Position numbers and translations under genes: made by a program | NCBI RefSeq assembly: GCF_000519305.1 | Contig: NZ_KI912610.1 | Span: forward strand, 404,862 to 468,861 | Length of the DNA stretch: 64,000 nucleotides | Direction: 5' to 3' | DNA from: Mesorhizobium ciceri WSM4083 | GTDB taxonomy: Bacteria > Pseudomonadota > Alphaproteobacteria > Rhizobiales > Rhizobiaceae | The notes under the pieces: model-generated | Database searches by the model: none | What the model was told of the DNA's origin: nothing | What the model saw: the letters and a program-made list of their open reading frames with translations, nothing else | Part shown: piece after piece, positions 8,276 through 18,076 of the stretch | How positions within the stretch are numbered: the stretch's first letter is position 1 | Layout: every line of letters begins with the position of its first letter

Positions 8276-11200
8276 ATGGCCAAATCTCCCGACAAAAAAA
8301 CGCCGCCGACGGCGAATGATGACCGCGCCGCGCCGAAGCGGCGCAGTCCGCTGACCGATTTCCTCGACGCTTCGGAGCCGCTGCACAGAGGCGGCTTTGC
8401 CGAGATGCCGCAGCCAGAGCTCTCTGGCACGCCGCTGACCGGTTCGATCGCGGACTGGGCCGAGCAGATCGAGGAGGAAGCCGAAAAGGAAGGACGTCTT
8501 GCCGGCAAGGGCGACGGCGGCAAATCGCCGAAGCCGTCGAAGAAGATACCCGAGCGCTCAAGCTCGCCCGGACGCAGTTCGCGCGGCACCTCGATGGGTG
8601 GCGCGGCGTCAGCCAGGGAGCGCACGGCAGCCGGCCTCAATCCGGTCGCCGGCCTCGACATTTCGCTGGAAGACGCCGAGACGATGGCTTCAGGAAGCGT
8701 CACTGCGACCGTAGCCGCACTGTCGGCGCTGATCGAATCCGGCAATCCGCTGCACAAGGACGGCGTGCTGTGGACGCCGCACCGCCCCGCCCGCCCGGAA
8801 AAGTCCGAAGGCGGCATTGCCATCAAGATGGTGTCGGACTTCGAGCCGGCCGGCGACCAGCCGACCGCCATCAAGGATCTGGTCGAAGGCGTCGACAACA
8901 ACGACCGCACCCAGGTGCTGCTCGGCGTCACCGGCTCCGGAAAAACCTTCACCATGGCCAAGGTGATCGAGGAGACGCAGCGCCCTGCTTTGATCCTGGC
9001 GCCGAACAAGACGCTTGCCGCGCAGCTCTATTCCGAGTTCAAGAAATTCTTCCCGGAAAACGCCGTCGAGTATTTCGTCTCCTACTACGACTATTACCAG
9101 CCGGAAGCCTACGTCCCGCGCACCGACACTTTCATCGAGAAGGAATCCTCGATCAACGAGCAGATCGACCGCATGCGCCATTCGGCGACGCGTTCGCTGC
9201 TCGAGCGCGACGACGTCATCATCGTCGCCTCTGTGTCCTGCATCTACGGTATCGGCTCGGTCGAGACCTATACGGCGATGACCTTCCAGATGCAGATCGG
9301 CGACCGGCTCGACCAGCGCGCGCTGCTCGCCGATCTCGTCGCCCAGCAGTACAAGCGCCAGGACATCAATTTCGTCCGCGGCTCGTTCCGGGTGCGCGGC
9401 GACACGATCGAGATCTTCCCGGCCCACCTGGAAGACCGCGCCTGGCGCATCTCGATGTTCGGCGACGAGATCGAGCAGATCACCGAGTTCGACCCGCTCA
9501 CTGGCCAGAAGACCGGCGAGCTGAAAAGCGTCAAGATCTACGCCAATTCGCACTATGTGACGCCGCGCCCGACGCTGAACCAGGCGATCAAGTCGATCAA
9601 GGAAGAGCTCAAGCACCGGCTGGTCGAACTGGAGCGGGCCGGCCGCCTGCTTGAGGCGCAGCGGCTGGAACAGCGCTGCCGCTTCGACCTCGAAATGCTG
9701 GAAGCCACCGGCTCCTGCGCCGGCATCGAGAACTATTCGCGCTATCTCACCGGCCGCCAGCCGGGCGATCCGCCGCCGACCTTGTTCGAGTACATTCCCG
9801 ACAACGCACTGGTCTTCATCGACGAAAGCCATGTCACCGTGCCGCAGATCGGCGGCATGTATCGAGGCGACTTTCGTCGCAAGGCGACGCTCGCCGAATA
9901 CGGCTTCCGTCTGCCGTCCTGCATGGACAACCGGCCGCTGCGCTTCGAGGAATGGGACGCCATGCGTCCGCTTTCGGTCGCCGTCTCGGCGACCCCTGGC
10001 GGCTGGGAGATGGAGCAGGCCGGTGGCGTCTTCGCCGAGCAGGTCATCCGCCCCACCGGCCTGATCGACCCGCCGGTCGAAGTGCGCCCGGCCAAAAACC
10101 AGGTCGACGATGTCGTCGGCGAGATCCGCGACACCACCAAGGCCGGCTACCGCACGCTGGTCACCGTGTTGACCAAACGTATGGCCGAGGACCTGACCGA
10201 ATATCTGCATGAGCAAGGCATCCGGGTCCGCTACATGCACTCCGACATCGACACGCTGGAGCGCATCGAGATCCTGCGCGACCTGCGCCTCGGCGCCTTC
10301 GACGTGCTGGTCGGCATCAACTTGCTGCGCGAAGGCCTCGACATTCCCGAATGCGGCTTCGTCGCCATTCTCGATGCCGACAAGGAAGGTTTTCTGCGCT
10401 CGGAAACCTCGCTGATCCAGACCATCGGCCGCGCCGCTAGAAACGTCGACGGCAAGGTCATCCTCTATGCCGACCAGGTGACCGGCTCGATGGAACGGGC
10501 AATGGCCGAAACCAACCGTCGCCGCGAAAAGCAGGTGGAGTGGAACGAAGCCAACGGCATCACCCCGGAATCGGTCAAATCGCGCATCTCCGACATCCTG
10601 GATTCGGTCTACGAGAAGGACCACGTCCGCGCCGACATCTCGCAGTTCACCGACAGTGCCGGCGCCATGATGGGCAACAACCTCAAGGCCCATCTCGACG
10701 CGATGGAAAAGCAGATGCGCGATGCCGCGGCCAATCTCGACTTCGAGAAGGCGGCTCGCATCCGCGACGAGATCAAGCGCCTGCGCGAGATGGAACTGTC
10801 CATCTCCGAAGACCCACTGGCCAAATACGCCGATATGGAAAGTCCTGCCTCAGGTCGCGAAAAGGGCAAGCACAACAAGGGCGTGGCCAAACATCGGACA
10901 GCAGAGGAACAGGAGCGTTTCCGCAAGCTCGACGCGGCGCGTGCCGCAGAAGAGGCGGCCAAGGCTGCCCGGCCCAACCTCTTCCGCAAGCCTGATCTCG
11001 ACGAGATGGGCGCCGATGGCGCCATACCGGTGAAGAAGCCGCTGTTTTCGAAACCCTCGATCGACGACATGGGTCCGGGCACCGACATGCCGACGCCGGC
11101 CGGCGCGGTGTCGCGCTCGCTGTTCAAGAAACAGTCGGCCGAAGAGGCGCACGGTTCCGACTTCGGCATTCCCGGCGACGCCACCAAGCCGCTGTTCAAG

Positions 11201-11446
11201 AAGAACTCGCTGGATGAGATGACCGTGCGGCGCACGGAAAAACCGGTCGAAGGAAAAGTGCCGGCCAAGCCGCAGCCAATCTCCCCCCAAGTGGGGGAGA
11301 TGCCCGGCAGGGCAGAGGGGGGCGCGAAGGAACGCGACGGCAAACCAATCGTTCGCCAGCGCGCCGGCATCGGCTCCTACGAGGACCCAGGCGACGCCCG
11401 CCGCGAGAAGCGCCGGCCTGGCAAGACGGGCAGACCGGGGAAGTAG
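8276..11446 (+). CDS. uvrB: excinuclease ABC subunit B, with long N- and C-terminal extensions
   Basis: UvrB is the DNA-damage recognition helicase of nucleotide excision repair and works with UvrA and UvrC. The core is intact: Walker A GVTGSGKT at about 217-224, the beta-hairpin region [12 protein letters not shown], the DESH box at about 516, helicase motifs through RAARNVDG, and the C-terminal UVR domain ([19 protein letters not shown]) at about 815-845. At 1056 residues it is far longer than the usual 670. About 180 low-complexity residues precede the core and about 210 follow it. The tail holds four degenerate copies of an LFxKxSxDEM motif and an in-frame palindromic repeat (11274-11325). 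ATG 8276 is chosen; a TTG at 8249 is possible. Confidence 0.97.
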   Translation: MAKSPDKKTPPTANDDRAAPKRRSPLTDFLDASEPLHRGGFAEMPQPELSGTPLTGSIADWAEQIEEEAEKEGRLAGKGDGGKSPKPSKKIPERSSSPGRSSRGTSMGGAASARERTAAGLNPVAGLDISLEDAETMASGSVTATVAALSALIESGNPLHKDGVLWTPHRPARPEKSEGGIAIKMVSDFEPAGDQPTAIKDLVEGVDNNDRTQVLLGVTGSGKTFTMAKVIEETQRPALILAPNKTLAAQLYSEFKKFFPENAVEYFVSYYDYYQPEAYVPRTDTFIEKESSINEQIDRMRHSATRSLLERDDVIIVASVSCIYGIGSVETYTAMTFQMQIGDRLDQRALLADLVAQQYKRQDINFVRGSFRVRGDTIEIFPAHLEDRAWRISMFGDEIEQITEFDPLTGQKTGELKSVKIYANSHYVTPRPTLNQAIKSIKEELKHRLVELERAGRLLEAQRLEQRCRFDLEMLEATGSCAGIENYSRYLTGRQPGDPPPTLFEYIPDNALVFIDESHVTVPQIGGMYRGDFRRKATLAEYGFRLPSCMDNRPLRFEEWDAMRPLSVAVSATPGGWEMEQAGGVFAEQVIRPTGLIDPPVEVRPAKNQVDDVVGEIRDTTKAGYRTLVTVLTKRMAEDLTEYLHEQGIRVRYMHSDIDTLERIEILRDLRLGAFDVLVGINLLREGLDIPECGFVAILDADKEGFLRSETSLIQTIGRAARNVDGKVILYADQVTGSMERAMAETNRRREKQVEWNEANGITPESVKSRISDILDSVYEKDHVRADISQFTDSAGAMMGNNLKAHLDAMEKQMRDAAANLDFEKAARIRDEIKRLREMELSISEDPLAKYADMESPASGREKGKHNKGVAKHRTAEEQERFRKLDAARAAEEAAKAARPNLFRKPDLDEMGADGAIPVKKPLFSKPSIDDMGPGTDMPTPAGAVSRSLFKKQSAEEAHGSDFGIPGDATKPLFKKNSLDEMTVRRTEKPVEGKVPAKPQPISPQVGEMPGRAEGGAKERDGKPIVRQRAGIGSYEDPGDARREKRRPGKTGRPGK
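11274..11325. repeat. palindromic repeat inside the uvrB coding sequence
   Basis: This segment (CAATCTCCCCCC ... GTGGGGGAGATG followed by CAGAGGGGGGCG) belongs to a family of rhizobial intergenic elements but is read in frame as [16 protein letters not shown] in the UvrB tail. An inverted, diverged copy lies at 11472-11525, just past the stop codon. Confidence 0.75.
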
Positions 11447-11471
11447 GTTCAAATTATTCGAGACGCTGGCG

Positions 11472-11525
11472 GGACAGCCCCCCTCTGTCGTGCCGGACAT
11501 CTCCCCCACGAGGGGGGAGATTGGC
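11472..11525. repeat. inverted partner of the uvrB repeat
   Basis: Its reverse complement (GCCAATCTCCCCCCTCGTGG ... GGGGGAGATGTCCGGCA ... AGAGGGGGGCTG) closely matches 11274-11325. The two copies flank the last 120 bases of uvrB in opposite orientation and could pair in the mRNA. Confidence 0.7.
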
Positions 11526-11627
11526 AGCTTCACCGCATCGCTCCCTCCTGGGCCGCCCCCCTTGCCTCCACCCCCGCCTTTGGTGTAATCGCTCCGCACA
11601 CTCGAACGTCTCGAAAGGAGGGCTCAC

Positions 11628-11699
11628 GTGTTTACGTTTCATCGTCACCATCGTCAGCGTGGCCCGATTTCTGCCCTGCGAGCTTGCTTGCAGGGCTGA
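11628..11699 (+). CDS. candidate 23-residue leader peptide upstream of the ABC-F gene
   Basis: GTG 11628 is preceded by an excellent ribosome site (AAAGGAGGG, 6 nt away), better than that of most genes in this window. The 23 codons encode a basic, His/Arg-rich start (VFTFHRHHRQR) and end RGPISALRACLQG before TGA 11697-11699. The stop codon lies between two alternative RNA stems. Upstream ORFs that sense ribosome stalling are known before several ABC-F genes (for example msrD and vmlR-type systems), so a regulatory leader is a reasonable inference. The sequence itself matches no leader that I recognise. Confidence 0.55.
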   Translation: MFTFHRHHRQRGPISALRACLQG

Positions 11700-11740
11700 C
11701 CAGGGACGGGTTTTTCCCGCTTCGATTTTTTGGTCTGCCC
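11673..11740 (+). promoter_or_regulatory. two mutually exclusive hairpins (attenuator-like) before the ABC-F gene
   Basis: Hairpin A pairs GCCCTGC (11673-11679) with GCAGGGC (11690-11696). Hairpin B pairs GGGCTGACCA (11693-11702) with TGGTCTGCCC (11731-11740), nine pairs around one T-T mismatch, and encloses a CGGG/CCCG stem and T-tracts. Both need bases 11693-11696, so they cannot form together. The leader stop codon sits in the shared region, so a ribosome there could shift the balance. This is the geometry of a translation-coupled attenuator. Confidence 0.5.
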
Positions 11741-11836
11741 TTCGTGGTGCTGCAACGCCGAGCCTGATGGCCAGCACGCGCACCGTCAAAGTGCATTGAG
11801 CCGGACTTTTCCTCCGGCAAGACCAGAGAAATCAAA

Positions 11837-13363
<1,527 letters not shown>

Positions 13364-13389
13364 TCGGTGAACAAAACTGCCGATGAAGT

Positions 13390-13419
13390 TCCGGCCTGTC
13401 GAGCGCAGGCCGGAGTTTC
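13390..13419 (+). terminator. terminator after the ABC-F gene
   Basis: A 9-bp stem (TCCGGCCTG / CAGGCCGGA) with a 7-nt loop, followed by GTTTCG. It lies 26 bases past the ABC-F stop and ahead of the HigBA promoter. Confidence 0.55.
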
Positions 13420-13456
13420 GTATCATGTTACGAGACGTCTTCTTGACTTCCGAAGC

Positions 13457-13473
13457 GTATCATGCCATGGTAC
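13457..13473. promoter_or_regulatory. inverted-repeat operator of the HigBA operon
   Basis: GTATCATG-C-CATGGTAC is an 8+1+8 palindrome with one mismatch, 19 bases upstream of higB. A related half-site GTATCATG occurs at 13420-13427. A TTGACT at 13443-13448 placed 17 bases before CATGGT would put the palindrome over the -10 box, as expected for autorepression by the antitoxin. Confidence 0.5.
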
Positions 13474-13491
13474 GCCACTCGGGTCGGCAAG

Positions 13492-13773
13492 ATGATACGC
13501 TCGTTCAAAGACAAGACCAGCGAAGCCGTTTCGAACGGCAAGGCTCCGAAGGGCTTCCCCTCGGACCTTGTCCGCTCAGCCCAGCGGAAGCTGTTCATGA
13601 TCGACAACGCCGCCGAATTGTCGGATCTGAAGATGCCTCCCGGCAACAGGCTTGAGCCGCTGAAAGGTAACCGTGCGGGCCAGCATTCGATCCGCATCAA
13701 CGATCAATTCCGCGTCTGCTTTCGGTGGGTGGAAGGGCAAGCGGAGGATGTTGAAATCACCGACTATCATTGA
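13492..13773 (+). CDS. higB: type II toxin, RelE/HigB family
   Basis: A 93-residue protein with the HigB mRNA-interferase pattern: MIRSFKDKTSEAV at the start, RSAQRKLFMIDNA, then PPGNRLEPLKGNRAGQHSIRIN and the C-terminal strand QFRVCFRW near residues 72-80 with ITDYH at the end. HigB toxins cut mRNA on the ribosome. The toxin gene precedes its antitoxin, the order typical of higBA. ATG 13492 fits the family length; the frame is open ten codons further up, inside the operator. Neutralised by the protein encoded 13 bases downstream. Confidence 0.88.
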   Translation: MIRSFKDKTSEAVSNGKAPKGFPSDLVRSAQRKLFMIDNAAELSDLKMPPGNRLEPLKGNRAGQHSIRINDQFRVCFRWVEGQAEDVEITDYH

Positions 13774-13785
13774 AGAGGGTTCAAA

Positions 13786-14085
13786 ATGCTGAACATCAAC
13801 CCACCTATCCATCCCGGAGAAATTCTCCGTGAGGAATATCTCGTGCCGCTCAATCTGAAGCCTTACACGCTGGCCAAAAAGCTGCATGTGCCCCGCACAC
13901 GCATCGAGCGCCTGGCCAGCGAGACGACACCGGTAACGCCCGATACCGCTTTGCGCCTTGCGAAGTTCTTCGGAACCACGCCGCAGTTCTGGATGAATAT
14001 GCAGGCGAGCTACGACCTCGCCGTAGAGGGAGAGGCGAAGAAGGCCGATCTTGAAACAATCGAACGTCTACAAACCGCGGCCTGA
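13786..14085 (+). CDS. higA: HigA family antitoxin, XRE-type
   Basis: A 99-residue protein. The start NPPIHPGEILREEYLVPLNL is the classic HigA/VapI opening, followed by a helix-turn-helix (YTLAKKLHVPRTRIERLAS) at about 27-46 and the family's TALRLAKFFGTTPQFWMN segment. It should bind and inhibit HigB and repress the operon through the palindrome at 13457. It begins 13 bases after higB, with a GAAGAGGG ribosome site, so the two are co-transcribed. Confidence 0.92.
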   Translation: MLNINPPIHPGEILREEYLVPLNLKPYTLAKKLHVPRTRIERLASETTPVTPDTALRLAKFFGTTPQFWMNMQASYDLAVEGEAKKADLETIERLQTAA

Positions 14086-14230
14086 AATAATCGCGTTGGC
14101 AACAACCCGCTTCAAGCAGGCTACGAAGGTAGCGATTAAAAAATTTCGACGGTCTGTCGGATAGCCTCAGCCAGCCCCGTCCTTGGGATGCCGACACGAT
14201 GATGCCGGCGCCAACCCAGGGAGAATTATC

Positions 14231-14389
14231 ATGTCGGTTCTTTCATCCATCGGTCGCATCGCAACTCGATATGCGGCAGCGCGCGCTCGTCACCGCAGCG
14301 AGCGCATCCTGCTTTCACTGCCTGCCTCGCTGCGCAAGGATATCGGCTTTCCGGACGTCTTCGACGCGCAAAACGGCCGCCGCCCCTGA
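14231..14389 (+). CDS. DUF1127 small protein
   Basis: A 52-residue basic protein with a helical N-terminus and the DUF1127 core (RILLSLPASLRKDIGF, where the usual motif is L-x-D-I-G). Proteins of this family in Agrobacterium affect phosphate and carbon metabolism and RNA turnover, but the role of this copy is unknown. ATG 14231 has a good AGGGAGAA ribosome site 6 nt upstream; the longer frame from 14183 is not supported. It ends 14 bases before the convergent glutathione transferase gene. Confidence 0.78.
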   Translation: MSVLSSIGRIATRYAAARARHRSERILLSLPASLRKDIGFPDVFDAQNGRRP

Positions 14390-14403
14390 CCTCGCGAGGC
14401 CAG

Positions 14404-15018
14404 TCAGTCATGCGTATCGCCTGAAAGCGGCGTCGCCTGCATCGATACGCGTTTTTCGAAAGCCTCGAACCAGTGCGTCAGCCGCGCCCGCGAGCGAAAA
14501 GGCGGCAGGTGGCGGAATGCCATCCAGGACAGCGTGGTGGCCAAGGCGATGTGGCCGACATGGAGCGGTGCCTCGTCGTCCAGCGTGCTTTCGATCCAGT
14601 CGTAGCTCGCCTCGATCTTTTCCCGGTATCCATCGGCGAGAGCACTATAACGCAGCTGTTCAGGTCTTCTCTCTGTCTCCCAGCGCAACGCGATGCCGGT
14701 CTGCGCCAAGCCCTGGGCGACCGACTGCAGCCGCAACGCCTGCCAGCGCGCCTCGCCGTCCTGCGGCAGCAGCTTGCGGCCGTCATGCAGTGTGTCGAGA
14801 TAGGCGCAGATGACATCGGAATCGAAGATCGGCGACGCGTCGGGCCGCAACAACACCGGCACCTTGCCAAGCGGATTTTCGGCGTAGACGCGAGCATTGC
14901 GCAAGGTTGGACTGGTCTCGTGATGAATGACCTCGAGCCGATCGGCAATGCCAACCTCATGGGCAAAGACGAGCGCCTTGCGCGCGAAGGGTGAGTGGGT
15001 CTGATAGTAGAGGATCAT
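14404..15018 (-). CDS. glutathione S-transferase family protein
   Basis: A 204-residue protein with a thioredoxin-fold N-terminal domain (MILYYQTHSPFARKALVFA) and an all-helical C-terminal domain. The cis-Pro motif PLGKVPVL and the glutathione-binding FDSDVICAYLD follow the GST pattern; Ser9 or Tyr5 could be the catalytic residue, as there is no Cys in the usual place. Such enzymes conjugate or reduce electrophiles in the cytoplasm. ATG 15018 gives the standard N-terminus. The frame is open to 15123 without homologous-looking sequence. Confidence 0.88.
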   Translation of the reverse strand: MILYYQTHSPFARKALVFAHEVGIADRLEVIHHETSPTLRNARVYAENPLGKVPVLLRPDASPIFDSDVICAYLDTLHDGRKLLPQDGEARWQALRLQSVAQGLAQTGIALRWETERRPEQLRYSALADGYREKIEASYDWIESTLDDEAPLHVGHIALATTLSWMAFRHLPPFRSRARLTHWFEAFEKRVSMQATPLSGDTHD

Positions 15019-15255
15019 TGTCGTCCCGGGGTTGAAGCGGCGTTCGGGTGATCCATCTGTTCTAGCCTGCGAGCCGCGAGAATTGCGCTCTGATTGGGGG
15101 CGGTCGACGCAAGTTCGTTTCACGTCTCTCGTTCAGCTGCCGGCTGCCTGGCCAGTCCAGGGTCGGTCGGCCAAAAAAATCTCCCGGCCATGTAGGATCG
15201 CCGGCGCCTCATCCGTCCTATGGCTCGCAAGGCCAAACGCAAAGAGGAGCAAGAT

Positions 15256-15684
15256 ATGACCGACCAGACCCCCGTTCAGCCCGCGGCCAAAGTGCTCGGC
15301 GGATTGACCCCCTATCTGCAACTGGATGGCGCCTTCAAGGCTGCCGAATTCTACAAGAAGGCCTTCGGCGCGGAGCAGGTCTTTGCCTATCCGGCGGACG
15401 AAAAAGGCCGCACCATGCACATTCACCTCCACATCAACGGCTCGACGCTGATGCTCTCCGACTTCTATCCCGAAAACGGCATGCCCGCCGTCAAGCCGCA
15501 GGGTTACACCATGCAGCTTCACCTCGGCAGCGACGATATCGAAGCCTGGTGGAAGCGCGCCGTCGATGCCGGCTGCGAAGTCGCCGTGCCGCTCCAAATC
15601 ATGTTCTGGGGTGACCAGTGGGGCAATATGCGCGACCCGTTCGGCGTCGAGTGGGCGATGAACGCGCCGGTGAAGAAAACCTGA
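15256..15684 (+). CDS. VOC family protein (PhnB/glyoxalase-like)
   Basis: A 142-residue protein of the vicinal-oxygen-chelate fold. PhnB-like features are LTPYLQLDGAFKAAEFYKKA at the start, MHIHLHINGSTLMLSD in the middle and WGDQWGNMRDPFGVEWAMN at the end, where the family's last metal-site or substrate residues lie. The substrate is unknown. ATG 15256 has a GAGGAG site 7 nt upstream and is preferred to ATG 15220. It may be co-transcribed with the DUF1428 gene 75 bases downstream, though a hairpin lies between them. Confidence 0.85.
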   Translation: MTDQTPVQPAAKVLGGLTPYLQLDGAFKAAEFYKKAFGAEQVFAYPADEKGRTMHIHLHINGSTLMLSDFYPENGMPAVKPQGYTMQLHLGSDDIEAWWKRAVDAGCEVAVPLQIMFWGDQWGNMRDPFGVEWAMNAPVKKT

Positions 15685-15706
15685 CCTATCGCCAATGGCG
15701 CAAGCC

Positions 15707-15730
15707 CCTCACCGGTTGGCACCGGTGAGG
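15707..15730 (+). terminator. hairpin between the VOC and DUF1428 genes
   Basis: A perfect 10-bp stem (CCTCACCGGT / ACCGGTGAGG) with a TGGC loop, followed by CCCTTTG. It could terminate the VOC transcript or only stabilise it. Confidence 0.5.
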
Positions 15731-15758
15731 CCCTTTGAACTTCAGGAGGAGACCCGAA

Positions 15759-16112
15759 ATGTCCTATGTCGATGGCTTCGTGCTTGCCGTATCCAAGGCA
15801 AAACTCGATGACTACAAGAAGCTGGCCAACCTCGCAGGCCCTATCTGGATGGAACACGGCGCGCTCGCCTATGTCGAATGCATCGGCGACGACGTGCCTT
15901 ATGGCGAGGTCACGTCCTTCCCGCGTGCCGTGCAGGCCAAGGATGACGAGATCGTCGTCTTCGCCTGGGCCGTCTATGAATCGCGTGAGAGCCGGGATGC
16001 CGTCATGGCCAAGGTCATGGCAGACCCGCGCTTGAAAGCCGATTGGGCGGACATGCCGTTCGACGGCAAGCGCATGATCTTCGGTGGCTTCAAGCCATTC
16101 ATTGAGCTTTGA
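15759..16112 (+). CDS. DUF1428 family protein
   Basis: A 117-residue protein matching DUF1428 (E. coli YbaA-like): MSYVDGFVLAVSKAKLDDY at the start, YVECIGDDVPYGEVTSFP, VVFAWAVYESRESRD, and MPFDGKRMIFGGFKPF at the end. The fold is a dimeric alpha/beta barrel and no reaction is established. ATG 15759 has an AGGAGGAG ribosome site at ideal spacing. Confidence 0.9.
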   Translation: MSYVDGFVLAVSKAKLDDYKKLANLAGPIWMEHGALAYVECIGDDVPYGEVTSFPRAVQAKDDEIVVFAWAVYESRESRDAVMAKVMADPRLKADWADMPFDGKRMIFGGFKPFIEL

Positions 16113-16148
16113 GCAGCCGGTAGCAGATTAGAAGAAGCCCCACAGCTT

Positions 16149-16202
16149 CGTCATCCTAGGGCAAGCAGGAGCGAAGCTCCGTCGCAAAGACCTAGGATGA
16201 CG
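16149..16202. repeat. 54-base palindromic repeat
   Basis: A perfect 12-bp terminal inverted repeat (CGTCATCCTAGG / CCTAGGATGACG) encloses a smaller hairpin (GGAGC-GAA-GCTCC). It lies between convergent genes, so it may also act as a bidirectional terminator. It looks like a member of a dispersed rhizobial palindrome family. Confidence 0.75.
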
Positions 16203-16255
16203 ACGCGGGTGCTTAGGCCAATCTCTAAGGCCACGATCAGCTAGATAGCGTTGCG

Positions 16256-17890
16256 CTAATCCAGCTTGTCCAGCAACGGCTTGAGCCGGTCTCCATAGCG
16301 CTTCCACAGATCGACCGACCCCTGATACATCGGCTGGCGCACCTGTGCGGCTGAAGCCGTGCGCACCGGTCGGTCGGTTTCGTGGAACGATAGTGCCGCA
16401 TCGTCCCAGGGCAGGCCGAGATGGGCGATCAGGGCCCGCGTCTGTCCTTCCTGGTCGGCGACAAAATCCTCGTAGCGTACATCATGCACGACGCCCGGCA
16501 GCACCGTGTGCCAATGCTTCATGATGTCGGTGTAGAGATTGTGGAAGTCGGCGAGCTCGCCGAGATCGTAGCCATAGCGGTGGCTGTCGCCGCGGAAATG
16601 CACCTTGTAGATCGACAGGCAGGTGGCCGCCGCATCGCGCGCGCAGTGGATGATCCTGGCCTTGGGCATCATCATATGGATGAAGCCAACAAGCAGGAAG
16701 TTGCCCGGCATTTTGTCGGTGACGTGGCGCATGTTCGGATAGCGGGCATGCAGCATGTCGAGATAGGCTTGGCCGGCCTCGGCAAAATCCGCATCGCCGG
16801 TATCCGATACGCCCCATGGGAAGCCACCCGGCATGGTCGCCGGGAACTGCTTGCCGACCGCCTTCTTCAAGATGCTGAGCTCGCCTGCGCCGTAGACCTG
16901 CGGATGGCTGGCAATGATCTGCTCGACCAGCGTCGTGCCCGAACGCGGCATGCCGACAATGAAGATCGGCGTGTCGTCGCTGATTGAGCTGGGCTTGTGC
17001 TTCTCGAAGAAGCCGGCATCGAAGGTGGCCTTCATCGCCTCGAACTCGGCCCGCGTCCTGGCCTGGTCGTAGTCGATGCCTTTGCGGCGGATCGCATTGC
17101 CTTCGGCGAAATAGTCGAAGGCCCGGCCATAATCCCTGAGATCGTCATTCGCCTTGCCGAGTCCGAAGGACAGCTGCATGCGTGCCAGACTGTCCTGCGG
17201 CGCCTTGGCATGCTGGGCTTCCATGCCCCCAAGCTCGCTGTCGCGCTCCTTCTGGCGCTTGACCTGCGTCAGCATCAGCCAGGCTGTGGCCATGGCGGGG
17301 TTGATCGCCAACGCCTGCCGGAACAGGTCGGCCGCCTCGTCGAGCTTGCCCTTTTCCATCAACCCGACGCCGAGCCCGTGCAGCAGGTCGGCATCCTTGG
17401 GACGTATCGCCAGCGCTTCGCGGAAGGCAGCCAGCGCCTCATCCAGCCGCCCGGCTTCCTGCATGGTTTCGGCAAGCCCGATGCGGGCGCGCACATGAAA
17501 TGGGTTGCGTGCAACCGTGCCGCGATAAATCTCTTCGGCCTCTTCGAACTGGCCGACCTGCTTCAGCGATGAGCCGAGATTGTCGCGCGCCGCGAGCTGG
17601 TCCGGCCGCAGATCCACCGCCCCGCGGAAGAAATCGATGGCCGCAGCAGGGCGGCCGAGGTCGCGCATCACCGTACCGAAATTGTTGAGGAAATCGGGAT
17701 TCGTCGGCTGCAGGCTCACCGACCGTTCGATGAGATCCAGCCCTTCTTCGCTGCGCCCGGTCTGGTGCAGCAGCAGTCCCAGGAAATGCGCGGCGGCGGC
17801 GTGCTTGGGCTGACGCGCCAGCACCTGCCGGTAGATCGTCTCAGCCTCTTGCCGGCGCCCGGCCTGATGCAGTTGCAACGCCTGCTGCAC
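16256..17890 (-). CDS. tetratricopeptide-repeat sulfotransferase
   Basis: About 544 residues. The N-terminal half holds at least five TPR units (GRRQEAETIYRQVLARQPKH, GRPAAAIDFFRGAVDLRPDQ and similar). The C-terminal half is a sulfotransferase domain: FIVGMPRSGTTLVEQIIASH near residue 300 is the 5'-PAPS phosphosulfate loop, and RIIHCARDAAATCLSIY the 3'-phosphate site. It probably transfers sulfate to a protein or glycan. The start is uncertain. The GTG at 17890 has no ribosome site, while the frame continues 28 codons upstream to an ATC codon (17972-17974) at the head of INRDQRRAA, where homologues usually begin MNRxxRRAA. Confidence 0.85.
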   Translation of the reverse strand: MQQALQLHQAGRRQEAETIYRQVLARQPKHAAAAHFLGLLLHQTGRSEEGLDLIERSVSLQPTNPDFLNNFGTVMRDLGRPAAAIDFFRGAVDLRPDQLAARDNLGSSLKQVGQFEEAEEIYRGTVARNPFHVRARIGLAETMQEAGRLDEALAAFREALAIRPKDADLLHGLGVGLMEKGKLDEAADLFRQALAINPAMATAWLMLTQVKRQKERDSELGGMEAQHAKAPQDSLARMQLSFGLGKANDDLRDYGRAFDYFAEGNAIRRKGIDYDQARTRAEFEAMKATFDAGFFEKHKPSSISDDTPIFIVGMPRSGTTLVEQIIASHPQVYGAGELSILKKAVGKQFPATMPGGFPWGVSDTGDADFAEAGQAYLDMLHARYPNMRHVTDKMPGNFLLVGFIHMMMPKARIIHCARDAAATCLSIYKVHFRGDSHRYGYDLGELADFHNLYTDIMKHWHTVLPGVVHDVRYEDFVADQEGQTRALIAHLGLPWDDAALSFHETDRPVRTASAAQVRQPMYQGSVDLWKRYGDRLKPLLDKLD

Positions 17891-18076
17891 ATACTGGTCG
17901 AGGCCCAGCGGCGGCTGTCCGCCTGCGCCAGACCTGGCTCCTGCACTCGCCGCTCGTCTTTGATCTCTGTTGATGGGAAACCTGCCGTGTTTTGTCCGCC
18001 TGTGGCGATCTAGGCCATCGGCGCCGCAGGTTCAAGGCTTCGCTTGCTGTCTCGTCCTTTCGTCGGTGCGGAAAGA

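Noticed and set aside
8690-10693. 667-codon minus-strand frame inside uvrB
   Set aside because: It is a shadow of a GC-rich coding frame; uvrB motifs on the plus strand are complete and the shadow has no ribosome site or known domain.
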